64,000 nt of DNA from Toxotes chatareus. Its lineage: Eukaryota; Chordata; Actinopteri; Toxotidae. The stretch spans positions 17,834,501-17,898,500 of the forward strand of contig CM028896.1 of assembly GCA_016801885.1 (NCBI GenBank). The letters are read 5' to 3'. The position numbers were made by a program, and so were the translations under genes. The notes under the pieces are model-generated. The model was given only the letters and a program-made list of their open reading frames with translations, did not search any database and was not told the origin of the DNA. Shown piece after piece: positions 24,757-38,850 of this stretch; positions within the stretch are counted from its first letter, which is position 1; the number at the start of each line of letters is the position of its first letter.

Positions 24757-26372
24757 CGCGGTCTGGGTGGTAGTTATGGACACAGTCCAGCTTTTAAATG
24801 TGTTTCTCAGACCCCAGGACTGATGCTTTGATGGCTGTATAATTATAGTTGACAGAGGGGAGGCAGACACTGGAAGGGAATAAAAGCAGAAGCTGTGCTG
24901 CAGCTTTTATCTCTGAATACTTAAAATACATCCAGCAGATCAATGAAGACCTGCCTGGCCTGACCAGACCACACCTGAGTCAGCACGGAGGTGGTGACGA
25001 AGGTGGATCACCTGTCCAGCTGCAGATAATTAGGTCTTTGACCTCTGACCCTGACAGTTCTCAGTATTTAACGGTGAAATGATGACATACGATGCAAGGA
25101 CAAAAACCCATCTCTGGACAGGATATGACTGTATTTCACAATAAAAGGCAACCAAACAAGACTTCAGTCCAGGCTTTTTGAGGGCCCTCCCCAGGCTGGG
25201 GCCCTGGGGACTGGTGCAGCTGAGCTTTTAGATCACTGTGGAGGTTCGTCCCTGATCACTATGTATTGTTTCCCTGGTCATAAGAACAGGTTTGACTCAC
25301 CTGTAGCTGCAGGTGTGACGTCCTCCCAAAAGGCCAGTGGCGAAGCAAACCAACTCTCTGGTCTGCTGCTGCAAGAAAGTCAGACAAGCTGCAGCAGGAC
25401 GCAGTGAACTTCAGTCACAGATGCTGGTGTGAGCTGAGGTGAAAAGACGAAGGATCGTGAAGTCACGTCCAGTCAGGCTGCGTCACGTCACAGATCCTGC
25501 TGCGTAAAGCTGTGACCATCAGGAGTCACGGCGGCGGCCACATTTCAGCAGGAGCTGTTCAGTTTACAGCTTTCTCTGAATCACAGAATCTTTCAAACGC
25601 TGTGCAGAGTTTTTCTGTTCCACAAAGTGAGGTTTTATATTTATTTCTGGGAACAGGAGGTTCAGTTGCCACAATCTGAACTCGTGCTTTGGCTTTATAT
25701 CAGGATGAACGCTGAATCATTGAAGGCCCTCAGACACAAGCCGACAACCCACAGCGACATTTTTACACCGGAGCAGGAGGAAATGTGGTCAGGTGGGAAA
25801 TGTGTGTGTGTCCAGAATCACTGCAGAAAGAAGGGAAAATTACCACGACTGAAAATAGCATGTTTCATCTGACAGTGACACGCTGAAATTTAAATGTTCA
25901 TTTCACATGTAGAGGAAATCTTCAGACACGCCTACACCGCACAAAAACTCAAAGCTGCCTGTTTTTGTTTTGGTGTCAGATGAAAAAGAAACAAATCATA
26001 CAAAAGCAATTAAAATGATTTCCTTCCATCACCAGGCAGCGGCGGCGTGTGTGCAGACATGTTTATGAGTGTGCAAGTGAGAAAAAGGCGACGAGCAGAG
26101 AACGATCTGAGCGCATCCGTGTTCATGCGTGATGACGTGTGGTAGCTGTTCAGCTGCAGGCTGAAAGCACTGATCCCGGTGACTTCACGTGACTCCCGTG
26201 GCTTTAATGCTATCGCCACACATGTTAATGCACACGCTTTTTAAACAAGGGGACATTTCTGCAGATCAGGTTTCTGTCCATTAACTAATTGATCAGCTGA
26301 TTAACTGTTTCAGTTCAGTTCAGTTGATGGACACAAACCAAAAACTGATCAGTTCCCACCACAGCATCAGAA

Positions 26373-26420
26373 TGTGTGTGTGTGTGTGTGTGTGTATGCC
26401 AAACACACACACACACACAC
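26373..26420. repeat. Inverted dinucleotide tract: (TG)11 then (AC)9
   Basis: (TG)11 at 26,373-26,394 and (AC)9 at 26,403-26,420 are complementary and separated by eight bases, so the two microsatellites could form an 18-bp stem. Confidence 0.9.
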
Positions 26421-29400
26421 TGCATGCATTTCTGCCTCCTGCTGTTATCTTAAAGCTCACTGCACGTCAGACTCTGAGCCTCGTGCCATCTCCACACACA
26501 GAACCAATCAGAAAATCACTCTGTGTTTTGCATCACGTGTCGCTGTGCACACACACATTATCCCTGAAGTTAATATATGTCAGCCATGTCAGCGTGTCTG
26601 TGCGGTCGGTGCTTCTGAGCGGCAGATACAGGCGGTGTGACCGAGCTGAAATGACAGCCGCTGTCAGCCCGCCCACCAAACTTCTGCAGCTACTGCGACT
26701 GAATACCAAAGAGCAGCTCCCACTGTGTCTAAACACAGGGGCACAGGGGGGCATGACAGATGATGGCGGCACCGCTGCTATAAACACATCCAGCCCTCAG
26801 ATGCTAAACGTCGGCAGAGAAGAGAAGATCACACGCAGAAGGTGAAAAAGAAAGCGTGGAGACAGAGAAGAGGCAGGGTGAAGTGAAGGGCAGCGGAGCG
26901 AGCGGGAGAAAGGCCTGTGTGAATACAGAGAGGCTGAAGGGACGGAGAGGACACTCTGATCGCCTCACTGTGGGACACCAGTCTGAGACAGGCCGGCACG
27001 GCCTCCTGATGGCTCATCCCCACAATGCACTGCACTCCAGCCCCCGCATCAGACGCAGCGTCACCACCTGAGACACAGATCCACTGCAGCGCCATGATGT
27101 CTCCTCTCAAACATACAGGTGTCAGGGTGCTTCAGCAACAACTGGACATCCCGTCACAGAGAAAAGACGCTGCAGAGCTTCACTCAGTCCTCCTCACGTG
27201 GACAGACGATGGGTCTCAGCGATGGAGGACTGTAAATGTGTGTGTGTGTTCGCTGGTTCCCTTTTTTTGGACGGGGTGGACGTGACTTCTGTGGTATGAT
27301 AGCAGATGTATTTGTTGGACTGATAAGTGGTGCTGCTCTCCCTGGTGTATGTGCTTACGTGTGTGTGTGTGTGTGTGTTTGCTCTGCATGAGAGCAGTGA
27401 TGCATGGCAGACCCATTGACATGTCTGTCAATTGATTTACATTAACCAGGGCAGATAACCTATTAGTCTAATCACCCCGCTCATTAGAGGACTTCAGGCC
27501 TGTCACTGTCTGCCTCGCTCTCTCTCCTTATCATGCTCTCCTGATCCATCAGTTTAACAGTGTGCACACTTAAACCGGTTTCCCTCCTCGTGTCATGTCC
27601 TCCTCCTCTTCCTCCTCCTCCTCCCTCATCACTTCTGGTTTTCAGAATAAGAGCCTGGCGTCTCTGTGTATTTAATCACAGTAAAATGTCTGATCCTTCA
27701 GTTCGTTGTCCACCTGCAGCGACTCCAGCGTCATGAAGCTGGTTCTGGTTCTGTCCCACCGTCCGTCTCATTGGACGCTCAGTCCTCAGAGGACAAAGCT
27801 TTTTTTCCTGTGTTGACAAAGAGCAAACAGATGTTCCATCCGTCTTTGTTGTGGATCTAAATATTCCCTGACTGTGGGGAACAAGCTGCAGGCTGCTCTC
27901 AGGTGAGTGAAGGAGGCTTGTGACTCATGCAGGTGATTCTTTGATTTGATCGCAGCGCTCTCCCAGCTGCTCTGACATCTGAAGCCAAATTACAGGAAGT
28001 CCGATTTTTAGAACAGAGAAGTGAGAAGGAGCAAACTGCTCCTCCTTCGTTCTCCTTTGAGACCAGTGACTCACAGCACTCACACCGGTTGTACCTGTCA
28101 TCACTTCCCTTCCATATGTTCACTCCATAACCTGTGTACTTGAGCTGCGTGTGTTTACAGTGTCATTTCTCAGGTGTTTTCGTGTTGTGTTCTGCTGCAG
28201 TGTTTCGAGGCCACGTGCAGCTGATTAATGCAGAATTTCGTGGTAACTTCACAAACAGCTGTTACCCCGTCTCGCGTCTTTGGAAGGACACCCAACTACA
28301 GTTACGTTTGCTGCTGTCATGAATTTGCATGTTTATCTAAAACGACAAATTAAATTTGAATCTGGTTTTGTGCAAATGGTTTTTACAGTTATCAGATAAT
28401 AAAATAATAATCTCAGTAATCCAGGGCAAAGTTTTGCTGCTCCTGCTTCTCCAGTGTCTCCGTTTGCTCAGACTACGCTGGAACAGAGCAAATTTCTTGC
28501 CTGTAGGTTATGAAATAATTTCACTGACACTGTCTCTGTCCCTCAAAAATCTTAATCACTAAAACCTCATTTCCATCCGGCCCAGTGTCAGCGGTGAAAT
28601 GTTCCACCGAGCCGCCGATCATTTTCTGTATCACTCACTAATGTGTCCTCACGTCGATGAGGCCTCCGAAATGTTCCGCTGCTAATCCTCCTCAAATGAG
28701 GCTTCATGAACATTCAGTCGCTCTTCAGTGAAGTGAGAACAGAACTGATCTGTGTTCGCACTCTTCATTCACCGGCTGCATTCACCTGTCCTTTCACTCA
28801 GCTGACTCTGAGTGAGGGACTCTTTGACTTTTCAGTCCCGGGGAGTTTAACTCTGCACGTTTCCGTTTCGGCACTGGGTCGTGGAGCTTGTGGAGCGACG
28901 ATGAGATCAGAGCAGAGAGGAGGTTTTCCTGGTGTTTGACCTACACAGACCAGGAAACGTGTGAGCAGCTTCTTCTCAGCCGTCAGCAGATATCATAGCT
29001 GTTTATTACTGAGTCTGACCTAAAAGCTTTTCACTTGTTTTTTTGTAATTACCATCTGAGCGATGTGACGTGAGGAATGTGGTCTGTGCAGAGACTGGCT
29101 GAGTGATACACGGAACACGGGCTCAGGCTCTGTGATTGTGTTTGAATACCTTGTACTCGTCTTTGTCTTTGCTCTCTCTCCATCTGAAGTGTCCATCTGT
29201 AATTTGTTTGCATCTGTGAATGTCAGCTTTTGTGTGCGGTTGTGTCTGATCAGTCTGGCATCTTTAACAGCTCAGTCTGACAAGTAAATAGCTGAAAATT
29301 GCCTCAGAAGAGATTTGTTTTGGTTTTTGTTTTGATTACTGCAGAAATTACATTCCTTTTAGGAAATGGCAGGAAGATAGCTGCCGGTGGCGTCGGCAGA

Positions 29401-30634
29401 GCGTCTTTGTCTTTGGAGTAATGTCACCCATTTCCTTCCCTCCGGTCGCACAGATAGAGGTCTGATGATGATAATGCCTGAGAATATAGCGCTCACATGT
29501 TAACACCTGACAGCGCTGTGCACAGCTCAAACTAAAGGTTGATAGGCCCTCCATCCAGAAAAGTATTTTTGTCCTCCATCTCCACATAGTTGAGGCCGTG
29601 TCTCGTGCCTGTGGATGTTAATCTGCGTGGTATTTAGTGAGATATATTTAACTGTGACCGGCGCTGACGTGGAGCGTAAACACACAAACTCCACCTGAGC
29701 AGCATTTCCACTTTACACAGATCAACACAGAGCTGACGGCAGCTCACAGGAAGGACTTCAAACAAATGAACCTTTATTTTGAAGCTGCTTCGATAGAGAC
29801 AGGAGTCCTCAGTTTCTCAGAGCGTCTCAGAACGTGACCGCGAACACTCTCAGCCCTGCCCCACTCTCCGGCCCCTGAACTGAAACACAGAGACGGGTCC
29901 ATCTCTCAGCTCTGATTGGACCAGTCCTCAGTGTCCCACAGCCCTGAGCATCAGCGTCAGGTATCTGTTGCTATAGAAATGTATGATTTTCCAAAAACCT
30001 CAGACTTGTAATTTTGTTCCTCAAATATCTTCATTTTCCTTTTATCTGACAAATGAAGATTTTCAGCGGAGATTAGAATAAATTCCCACACAGTGGATTC
30101 AGTAACTGAAGCCATATTGGCAAATTTTACCGGCTCCCTTGATTCAAAGCCTCTTTGATCACATTCCTGTGTACACACTGCGAGTGTTCAGCGTCTGCTG
30201 AAATAAGAAGCCACAGAAACAAAAATCGACTCCAAAGTCTCCGATCCTTTCAACCGTGCGAGCATCTCTGAGCGCGCGCTTTGTGTTTTGTCGTGTCGAG
30301 ATCTCTGCGTGAGGAGGAAATTGGAAGCAGCACTCCCCTTTCATCTTTCCACCTCCCCACTGACTCAAATTAGGAACATACTGACACACACACACACGCA
30401 CACACACAGTTACCTACGCAAGACTAGCCTTTTCCCTCCACATCAAGTCCTTCCTCAAGCAGAAGATGATCCCAGTTTGACCTTACATCTCTCTGATGCA
30501 CACACATGCATGTGATGCAGGACTCAGAGAGTTACCACAGAAAACCCCGTGCATGAAGAGGAAATGGCTGCTGCGTGTGATTCGACTGGTGTTTGCACGC
30601 AGAGAGAAATTAAAAGAAGTTCTTGCATGTTAAA

Positions 30635-30638
<4 letters not shown>

Positions 30639-30666
<28 letters not shown>
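30639..30666. repeat. (GT)n microsatellite
   Basis: Fourteen GT units. Confidence 0.95.
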
Positions 30667-31080
30667 TCATTTTTCCTCTCAGCAGCCTGCTCAGGGAACA
30701 GGCAGAGGGATTTGGAGGTGGGCGTGCCTCGGTTCATGAAAGCATAACTTGAGGCGACACACAGCAAACAATGAAGGAAACCTCCCTCTGTGAGAGGAGA
30801 CTCAGCACAAATCAAAGGACAAAACAAAGAAGTTGACAACCTGCTGAATTTTAATAGGATTTGAGTCAGCAGCTTCTCTCGCTCAGCGTCGGTGACACAG
30901 ACGTGCTGAGGGAGGCGAGGACGGTCGAAGGCCGAGTCTCTGTCAGAAGACGTGAACCTGAGGCAGCTAAAAACCACACCTGCGTCCAGGAGCAGTGGTG
31001 GCACAATGTCTCTGCAGACAGAGACGTTGTGCCGTGGTTCAAAAGGAAATCCAAACAGATCTGATTCATCAGGACACTCA

Positions 31081-31081
<1 letters not shown>

Positions 31082-31147
<66 letters not shown>
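31082..31147. repeat. (CA)n microsatellite
   Basis: About 33 uninterrupted units. The overlapping Cys/Val- or His/Thr-rich open frames are artefacts. Confidence 0.95.
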
Positions 31148-31149
<2 letters not shown>

Positions 31150-32695
31150 TCCTGCTGCCCCAAACACTCAATCTGGATTCATCCGCTGCTGAAAATAGTC
31201 TCCAGAAGTGTCCTCTTCTTTGTTTGGTCAAACTACAGTCAGTATTTACGTCTTCAGCGTGAACCAATGGGCTCAGAGCTGAGGGCCACAGGCGGAGGAG
31301 GGAGGTCAGGGTCCTGGGAGGTGGACTGACGCACACGCTCGGGTCTGCACGTGGGATTTGATGAGAGCAACATCGAATTTCAGCAGAATTAAACGTTTAT
31401 ACCGTGAACCTCTGAACGAGCTGAGGGAGCGACGGCTGGGTCTGCTCTGAGGTTTTGCAGCGCTCGCTGTTTTAACATTTTGTTGAGTGGAAATTATTCA
31501 TGTGCGCAGAGAATCATGTGAACCTTAATGTTATGTCACGGCGTGTGGGTGTCGCAGGTGAAAGGTCAGCGCAGAGTGTTTTGCTTCGTGCAAACCAGAC
31601 TGAGTTATGACACGTTTTACCACGTACGAGGTCCTGCACACAGATCTGTGTTATTTTGTCTGCTGTGTGCTGGAGACAGAAAAACAAGTTGTCAACAAAT
31701 CTTGACACGTCTTAAAACTAATTGCTGTGACTGCGGCTCTCGCTGTGCAGAGGAGTAGCTGTTTACACCACCGCAGACAGTCAGAGACCAGTTTGGACAG
31801 AAAAAAGTCAGGGTTGTTCAGCAGGAACTGAAAGCATTTAGCTGAGAAGCACAAAGGATCATGGGAGGTGACACTGATGTGATCATCAGACCATCAGAGA
31901 TTCAGACATATTCATGTTTTTTGAGCCAATATTTGTTTTATTTCATTTATTTACTGGTTTAAATATCAGTGAAATAAAATAAAACTGTATTTTTTATGTT
32001 TGTTTTTTTTAGTTAAATCTAATTTGATTTATTTATCATTATTATCATTATTTTGAATTTACTTCCATGTTGGGGAGGGGGCAGGTGGTGGGTGTGGCAG
32101 AAAAACTGATCTGACACTGTTTAAACTCTGCTCACTGGTTTTAGATAATGAGACTGAACGTCAGCATCAGGAATCATCTCGGACTCTGGGCCTCAGCAGC
32201 TCCCAGGCCGTGGCAGAGTTTGGTGAGTCTTTAACTAAAATCTTCTCTCGTTATATTTACAGACACGTTTTCTTCTGTTCTTGTGCCTTAAATCAAGTTT
32301 TACAAAAACTCCCTGAAGGATGTGACTTACCCACTTTCCAAAAGCTGAGATGTCCCACACTGCATCCAGCCAGCTTCACTGTTCTTCCATCGGCCTTTAT
32401 GTGAATATATTTTGTATACAATATAAAAAGAGGCTGAATCTGTTTCCTAGCAACTGCTTTAATAGATGTACAAAACTGCCGCAGCCTAGTTAGTATGAAA
32501 TGCTTTTAAAGATGTTACTTTAAAGTTCTAGTGGAAACATGAGAGCAGCTGTGCAGTCTGTCAGTCTAACGTGAATCCCTGCAAGGTCTGAGGGAGATGC
32601 TGCTCAATAAACATTTACTTTACCTGTGAGATTACTGCAAACTCTGCAGCTTCACAGGGAGCTCACATCCAGCAGGGAGAGGATAAACAGAAGAG

Positions 32696-32766
32696 AGGAG
32701 GGAGGACAGGAGGGAGGACAGGACGGAGGACAGGAGGGAGGACGGGAGGGAGGAGAGGAGGACGGG
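32696..32766. repeat. GGAGGGAGGACA minisatellite
   Basis: Five to six imperfect 12-14-base units with GGACGGAGGACA and GGACGGGAGGGA variants. Confidence 0.9.
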
Positions 32767-34932
32767 TCTGTGAAGGAACAGAGACCAAGAAGCTCAAGCT
32801 CTAATTAACACTCAGACTTTCTGTTAAACACGAAGATGAAATAATTGATTAATAACAGAAAAACACTGTAAAGAACTGAAGAGAGAACAGTGTGAGGACA
32901 GCTGGGTGCAGAAAACCACTGTGAGCTGGACGATGACACAGAAACATTCATGTTCAAAGCAGAAGCCGTCAGAGTGAAGTGTTATTCAACTCCCTCAGAG
33001 AGAAAGGGTCGAGGTTTAATGCGTCCGTCTGAGGAAGGAAAAGCTCGTCTTCTGCTGTGGGAGGACAGAAAAACACAAAACAGCTCAGATCGTTCCTGAT
33101 GCCACAAGATGCTGTCGACAGTTAATTATTAAATGATCTCTGTTGGAATTTTCTGCTGTTTTTCTTTCACAGTCTGTGGAAGATTTTTAGTATTTTACAA
33201 ACAGGAGACAGAGATCTGGATGTTTACCAGGCAGCAGCTGCTGTGTGTGTGTGTGTTGTAAAGTTGACTGCACAGAGACACTGGCTCATCTGTCTTTTAG
33301 CAGTTTCTCAGTTCCTGCTCTGACCACCGGGGGCAGTGTGGGGGTCAGAGTTTTGCCCTCCACCTACAGATCATTAATATAACACTCAGCTCGGGCTCAG
33401 CTCGCAGTGTTTCTTTAAATGTGGGGGCCGTGTGAATGTCCAGCCGAGTCTCTTTGGTTTTCTTCACACTGAATATGTAAATTCTGTTTTCTAGAAAATA
33501 AGGTTTTATAATGGAAGCAGTTATCAGGCTTCTCACATTAACCGTGGTCAAAGACAAACACAAAGACATTAAACACATTAAAACAGTGACGGCAGTAAAA
33601 GTTTTCAGAGACCTGATACTTTATGATAAATATTGTTTTTGTGTCTTTAATACAAAGGCCTTCTGTCCTTCACTGTCTTGTCTTTGTCCTTGTCTCATGC
33701 TTAGTTCCTGTATTTTTTAAAGAGAATATGAACCATAAATAATATGAGTTTTTAAAAATGTGCTTAATTACTATGAAAGAACAGTGACACATGGAAAATG
33801 AACATATCACCATTTTTATCACCTTCTCTCTCGTCTCCTCTGGACGTTGGCAGCTGGACAGTCTGAAGACTGAATGCAGTGTAAACAGTGTTGGCAGTAA
33901 TGTACCATCCACACTGGATCCAGCATCCAGGATCAGCCTGAACTCTTCTCCTCTGTCCTCTGCGTCCTCTCTCCTCCATCCCCCTCCTCCTGCTCCTCCT
34001 CCCCCTCCTCCTTGTCTTCCTCTTCCTCTCCATGGGAGGTATAATTCTGGTTCAGTGAGGGTGTGTCAGGTGCAGCAGTGAGATTATACAGCAGTAAAAA
34101 GTACACACATACACACTTCATTGACAACCGAGCTGTGTGGTAATACCATTGGCCAACGTTTACACACAAATCCCCAGTCCGTGCTCATCTCTAATTAATA
34201 AAGTTATTAAATACTTAGATTAAACAGTGAATCCCAGAAGAGATTCCTGATTATATACACAAACACACAACCTGCAGCGGAGGGTTCAGTGTGTGTTGGT
34301 CTGCTGTTGTTCTGTTTCTTAATGGAAACAGAACAAAGAGCTTTTCTTCTCCTAATAAGGCTCTCAGAGCAAAATTGGATTTTGTGGGAAAAGTTAATGA
34401 GTCAGTGAAGCAGCCATCAGTTTCCGTGTGGCTCGTGTAATAATTGTATGATGGAGATGCCTGTGCAGTCCAGGCCGTGTCCCGGTCCTGACAGAGTCTC
34501 AAGGGACTCGGCAGACCTGCAGAGAGACACAGAGACACTGGACTGACTGGATTTATGACCGTGTCAGTGGAGATAAGAGCTCGGTCTGGTTTCCTGTTTC
34601 TGAAGCGTGAGAGTGCTGTGTCAGTCCAACCCCAGTCCAAGCCCCGTCTGTACAGACAAGATCCGGTTAAGATTGGTATGATTTTATCTGAAATCAAGTA
34701 AGAACAGGACATTTCCAGTCAAAGAATTTTCCACTGAAGCAGGAAGGGCCAGCGCATGTGAATGGATGGACGGTTTCATGATGTTGCCTCAGATTTTAAT
34801 TGGCTTCACTCTTCAGAAGGAAATGTGGTTCTTACAGGACAGTGGAGAAAGAACCACTGTTGCTGGATTTGACTGTATAATTAATTTTTGGGGTTTTTTT
34901 TATAGGTTATATTTGTTTACATGTTGGAAAAT

Positions 34933-35063
34933 TAAGAATGCTGAATTCATCACTAGCAGCTCCTGATTGCAGTGAACCCATGGATGTACAGACAGTCATC
35001 ACTGGATCACTGTGACACTGAAGGAAACTTAAAAACAGCAGGATTCTCAATGAGGTTCTGCAG
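34933..35063 (+). repeat. Dispersed repeat A, copy 3
   Basis: Same core as the copy at 1,853-1,994, with GCAGTGAACCCATGGATGTA and the AAACTTAAAAACAGCAGGAT block. The left part is shorter and more diverged. Nearby, 34,765-34,830 and 35,830-35,890 share a second short similarity (TTTCATGATG-TGCCTCAGATTTTAATT-type), so further repeat sequence may surround this copy. Confidence 0.8.
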
Positions 35064-36864
35064 TTGCAGTGATTTCTAAGTAGGCTGATGTCATCATGAA
35101 ACCAGCCCAAGGAGAAATGTATATAGAGAGCAGTGGGAATGTACGTGAGCGTAAACGAGCACCGTGGATAGAGTTTCAGAAGTGACCTCTCTCACCATCG
35201 CCTCCTGTGGTTAATGTTATACCGTCCATTGATTGTCTGCTGCTCAGTACAGGGTGTAGGTGAGTGGAACAGCAGGGGGCCTCTCCTGTTCCATGTAAAC
35301 CACCAGAGATGTTTGCAGCAGCTTCAGAAACATGATGAACAGAAGATAAGATAACAGAACAGAAGATTTTCTGGTCAGATGCAGCATCACGATGCAGCGA
35401 TGAGGAGCTGTGAGGGGCTGCTGGTGTAGTGCTACAGGCACACAGGGGGGCTGTTAAAGGGGCACGACACCAAATTTAAAACAGGTTTAAAACAGTCGTC
35501 CTACTGAAAATGTAAATCTTTAAAAACACTTCACAAACATAAAGAAGAAGAAATTCTGTAGAGTTTGCAGAACTCAGACTCATCAGCACTGTCAGCTCTC
35601 ACTTCCTGTCTACAAACTCAACAGGCATTGTCACACAGGTGTGATGTGTCTGTACCTGATCTGTCTTCGTCCTCAGACTCCCACTCTGCTCCCAAGCTCA
35701 ACATCTGAAGTAAATATGCAAACCTTGATGTCAAAGACAGGAAAGAAGACGCCCTCAGTGCGATGTTTGAACATGGGGTTCATCTGTTTCTAAGGCTGCG
35801 CTGGGAAAATGGAGCATTTAGCTTCAGAGGATCTCATGATGCTGCTTCTGATTTTAATTAGTGTGACTGTAAGAAGGAAACGTTCTCATAGGCCACGTGT
35901 GTCTGAATGAAACCTGCAGTAGGAGAGAGGAAACTGAATGAAGAGCCGTTTAAATTCATGCGTTCCTTCACTGTTTGTCTGCACCTCACTCCGTCTGCTT
36001 ATCCAACATTTTTAAGAACCATCATTTTCCACCTTTTGACACATCCTACGACAAATCACAGTATGTATATTTCTGTTTGTGCTGAGAGACTGTGCATAAG
36101 CTATTTTTACTGGAGTGTGTTTGATTATATTCGATAGAGAAGCGTAACAGTTTGAAGCTCGACTGTGGAAGTACCTGTCAGGCTCAGATAAGCATGAAAA
36201 AAGAGAAGTGAGGGAGGGAGCAAAGAGAAGATACATGGTGAGTGAAAGAGATGGAGAAGAGGAGAAATAAGAAAAACAAATGCTGGCAAACACGTTCTTC
36301 ATTAACAGGTAGCATCGTTTAAAGTGACTGAAGGTTCAGGAGCTGGAGGACGGATTATTTTAATGTTAATATTTCTAAATCTGAGAGGACATGGGTGAAC
36401 ACCAGGTCTGACAAACGCATCAGCCCAGTCTGATATTTTTGGAAATGCAGTGAGCCTATAGTCTTACCAAGAGGCCGCTGAGGACCGTGATATCAGAGAC
36501 ATCACAGGGAAACGGTTCGAACCACACACCAGCACCCAGAGCTGTGGAACCGAGACCGGACTTCCTGCGATGCTTCTGTTTTCAGCAGTGAAGAGGTTTC
36601 ATGTCTGATCCCTCCCACACTGCGCCGCTGAATTATTATAGCTTTTGTCTAAATGTCCCATTAAAACCAGGATCAGGGCCAGTCAGAGATGTGTCCAGTC
36701 CTAAGGAGCAGTGATGTACGCAGACACCACAGTGTTTGGTCTTTGATGTGCAGCTCTGGCACAGCTTCTCAAACATCCATTCCCAGTGAACAGGATCCAG
36801 CAGCAGCTTTTCCTTTAAATGTAAGGAAAATCTAACCAGTACTACACTGTACAAACATGCAGTT

Positions 36865-36868
<4 letters not shown>

Positions 36869-36916
<48 letters not shown>
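36869..36916. repeat. (TG)n microsatellite
   Basis: Twenty-four uninterrupted units. Confidence 0.95.
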
Positions 36917-36917
<1 letters not shown>

Positions 36918-37114
36918 CTGATCATGAGTGATCAGTCAGTCCAGGTGATCCAGAATCCAGCAAGAGAAAAAACAGCGTCTCGCTCATTTTCCCTCCCTCA
37001 GCGTGTCTTCTCATCGCGTCTCATCTGTCATTCAGTCACTGACTTACAGGTAAACACAAAATCCTGAAAACCTTCATTTGTCCTTGTAGTCATCATGAAG
37101 CTGTTCTCTCAGTC

Positions 37115-37461
37115 CACACACACGCGCACACACACGCACACGCGCACACACACACGCACACACACACACACGCACACACTCCTCCTGGCTGTCAAATGTC
37201 AGCAGTTACGGTAGAGCAGCACAGTGTGTGGAGGCTTCACAGAGAGAGATGATTGCTTGTGTTATCAGTGTTGAAACAGACAAATCAATCCCGCCCTGAC
37301 AAGCAGACAATTAGCCGCTTTATTAGCCTGCGTGTAGACCGGCTCATCTGGAGGGGGGAGTCAAGTACCCACAAATAAATGTTCCAGCACACAGCAGAGA
37401 AAGTAAAGAGACGGAGGTGCGTGTGTTTGTGTGTGCGTGTGTGTGTGTGAGCGTGTGTGTG

Positions 37462-37529
<68 letters not shown>
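37115..37529. repeat. Pair of opposed CA- and GT-rich tracts
   Basis: A CA/CG-rich tract at 37,115-37,180 and a GT-rich tract at 37,421-37,529 lie 240 bases apart in complementary orientation. Both contain interspersed CpG or CGTG variants. Confidence 0.9.
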
Positions 37530-37530
<1 letters not shown>

Positions 37531-38636
37531 AATATGGAGAGCGGGGACAGGGGTGAAGATTGATTGGACTGATTAAAACTGTGAATTACAGAGAGGATCA
37601 GAGCTCTCACTGCATATCTCACTTGTTGACCATAATGAGGGCTGTCCTTCTTTAGACACTCAGTGGAGCTGAAGGGGACAGACTCACAGACTCGTTCACA
37701 CACACACACTCACACACACATATATTCATGTATGCAGAAACACAGGGTGGTCTGTAAGGAGCTGTGGTTTTTCAGACCAGCAGCCTGAATGTGACTTTGG
37801 TAAATGTGAACCTGTATTTCATAACGAGGCTGTTGCTGCTTTTCATTAAACTTAGTTCAGTTTGATCAAATCAAATGTGTCTCAACCCAGAATCTGGAAG
37901 TCCTGTTTATGTTGGATGATCCTGAGGTAACCATCTGTGCGGGGAAACCCTGAGCTGTGTGTCCTTCATGTGGAGATGTGCCGTGGAGGTCGGCGTGGTC
38001 GGTTGGTGTGTAGCAGCTGGAGAATGACACTCAGAGGCTGGTGCACAGGTTCAGCAGCAGGTCAGTCACAAATGCAGCTCATTGCCTGGAAACTTTCCTC
38101 ATAATCTGCTAAAAATGACCTGATATTTATCTGTAAATTATTAGGACATTTCCAAAACAGGCCAAAGCAGATTGGTCTTAATTATAGGGAAATGGAGAAA
38201 GGGTTAGCTGCTGCAGTTACTAAGTACTGAGTGAACACTGTTATTGTGGCAGCACGTCGCTCGTAGTTGGATGCAGGGGCTCAGTTTCCTTTCGTCATCA
38301 GTTCATCCATTCATTCCTTTTTCCTCTTTCCCCATCAGCCCCCCTGCTTTGCCCAGCCCTTTGTACCTGTTCACCTGTTTGCCCCTCAGCTTCTGCTCGT
38401 TCCATCGGCTTTATTTGCTTGATTGAGATGAAAGTATAAAAATCCAGGACATGAATCTTCCTGTTTCTTAGTTTTTTGTCCCACTTCCTCTGCTGCACCT
38501 CTGGATGTTCAGCCCGGAAAAACATCAGCTGTGGACTGTAACAGGCAGCAGCTACAGACGAACTCCGACCGTCCTCTGTTCTGTTAGCTATTACAAAGCT
38601 GAGCTTATTGGTCTGATCGTTCAGACTGTGAGTACA

Positions 38637-38850
38637 GTGTGCGTGTGCGTGTGTGCGTGTGCGTGTGCGCGTGCGTGTGCGTGTGTGTGTGTGTATGCGT
38701 GTGTGCGCGCGTGTGTGTGTAGGGGGTTGGGATAGCCATTGATTTTCCCTTCTACCATTGTATAGGTTAAGTTAGTTGGACCAGTGAGGGAGGAATGAGG
38801 GAATGGACGAGGATTATTTGCCCCCCCCCCCACACACACACACATACACA
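38637..38850. repeat. GTGC/GT alternating tract and a C11-(CA)n tract
   Basis: Alternating purine-pyrimidine sequence rich in GTGCGT and GCGCGC fills 38,637-38,720. A run of eleven C followed by CA units lies at 38,821-38,850. Confidence 0.9.

Noticed and set aside
30630..31336. Minus-strand frames of 156 and 177 codons
   Set aside because: They run through the (CA)n tract (poly Val-Cys). The flanking residues show no domain and the two frames overlap out of phase.
34251..34712. 153-codon minus-strand frame
   Set aside because: No domain, hydrophobic pattern or splice support. Probably chance, though part of it might be conserved non-coding DNA.
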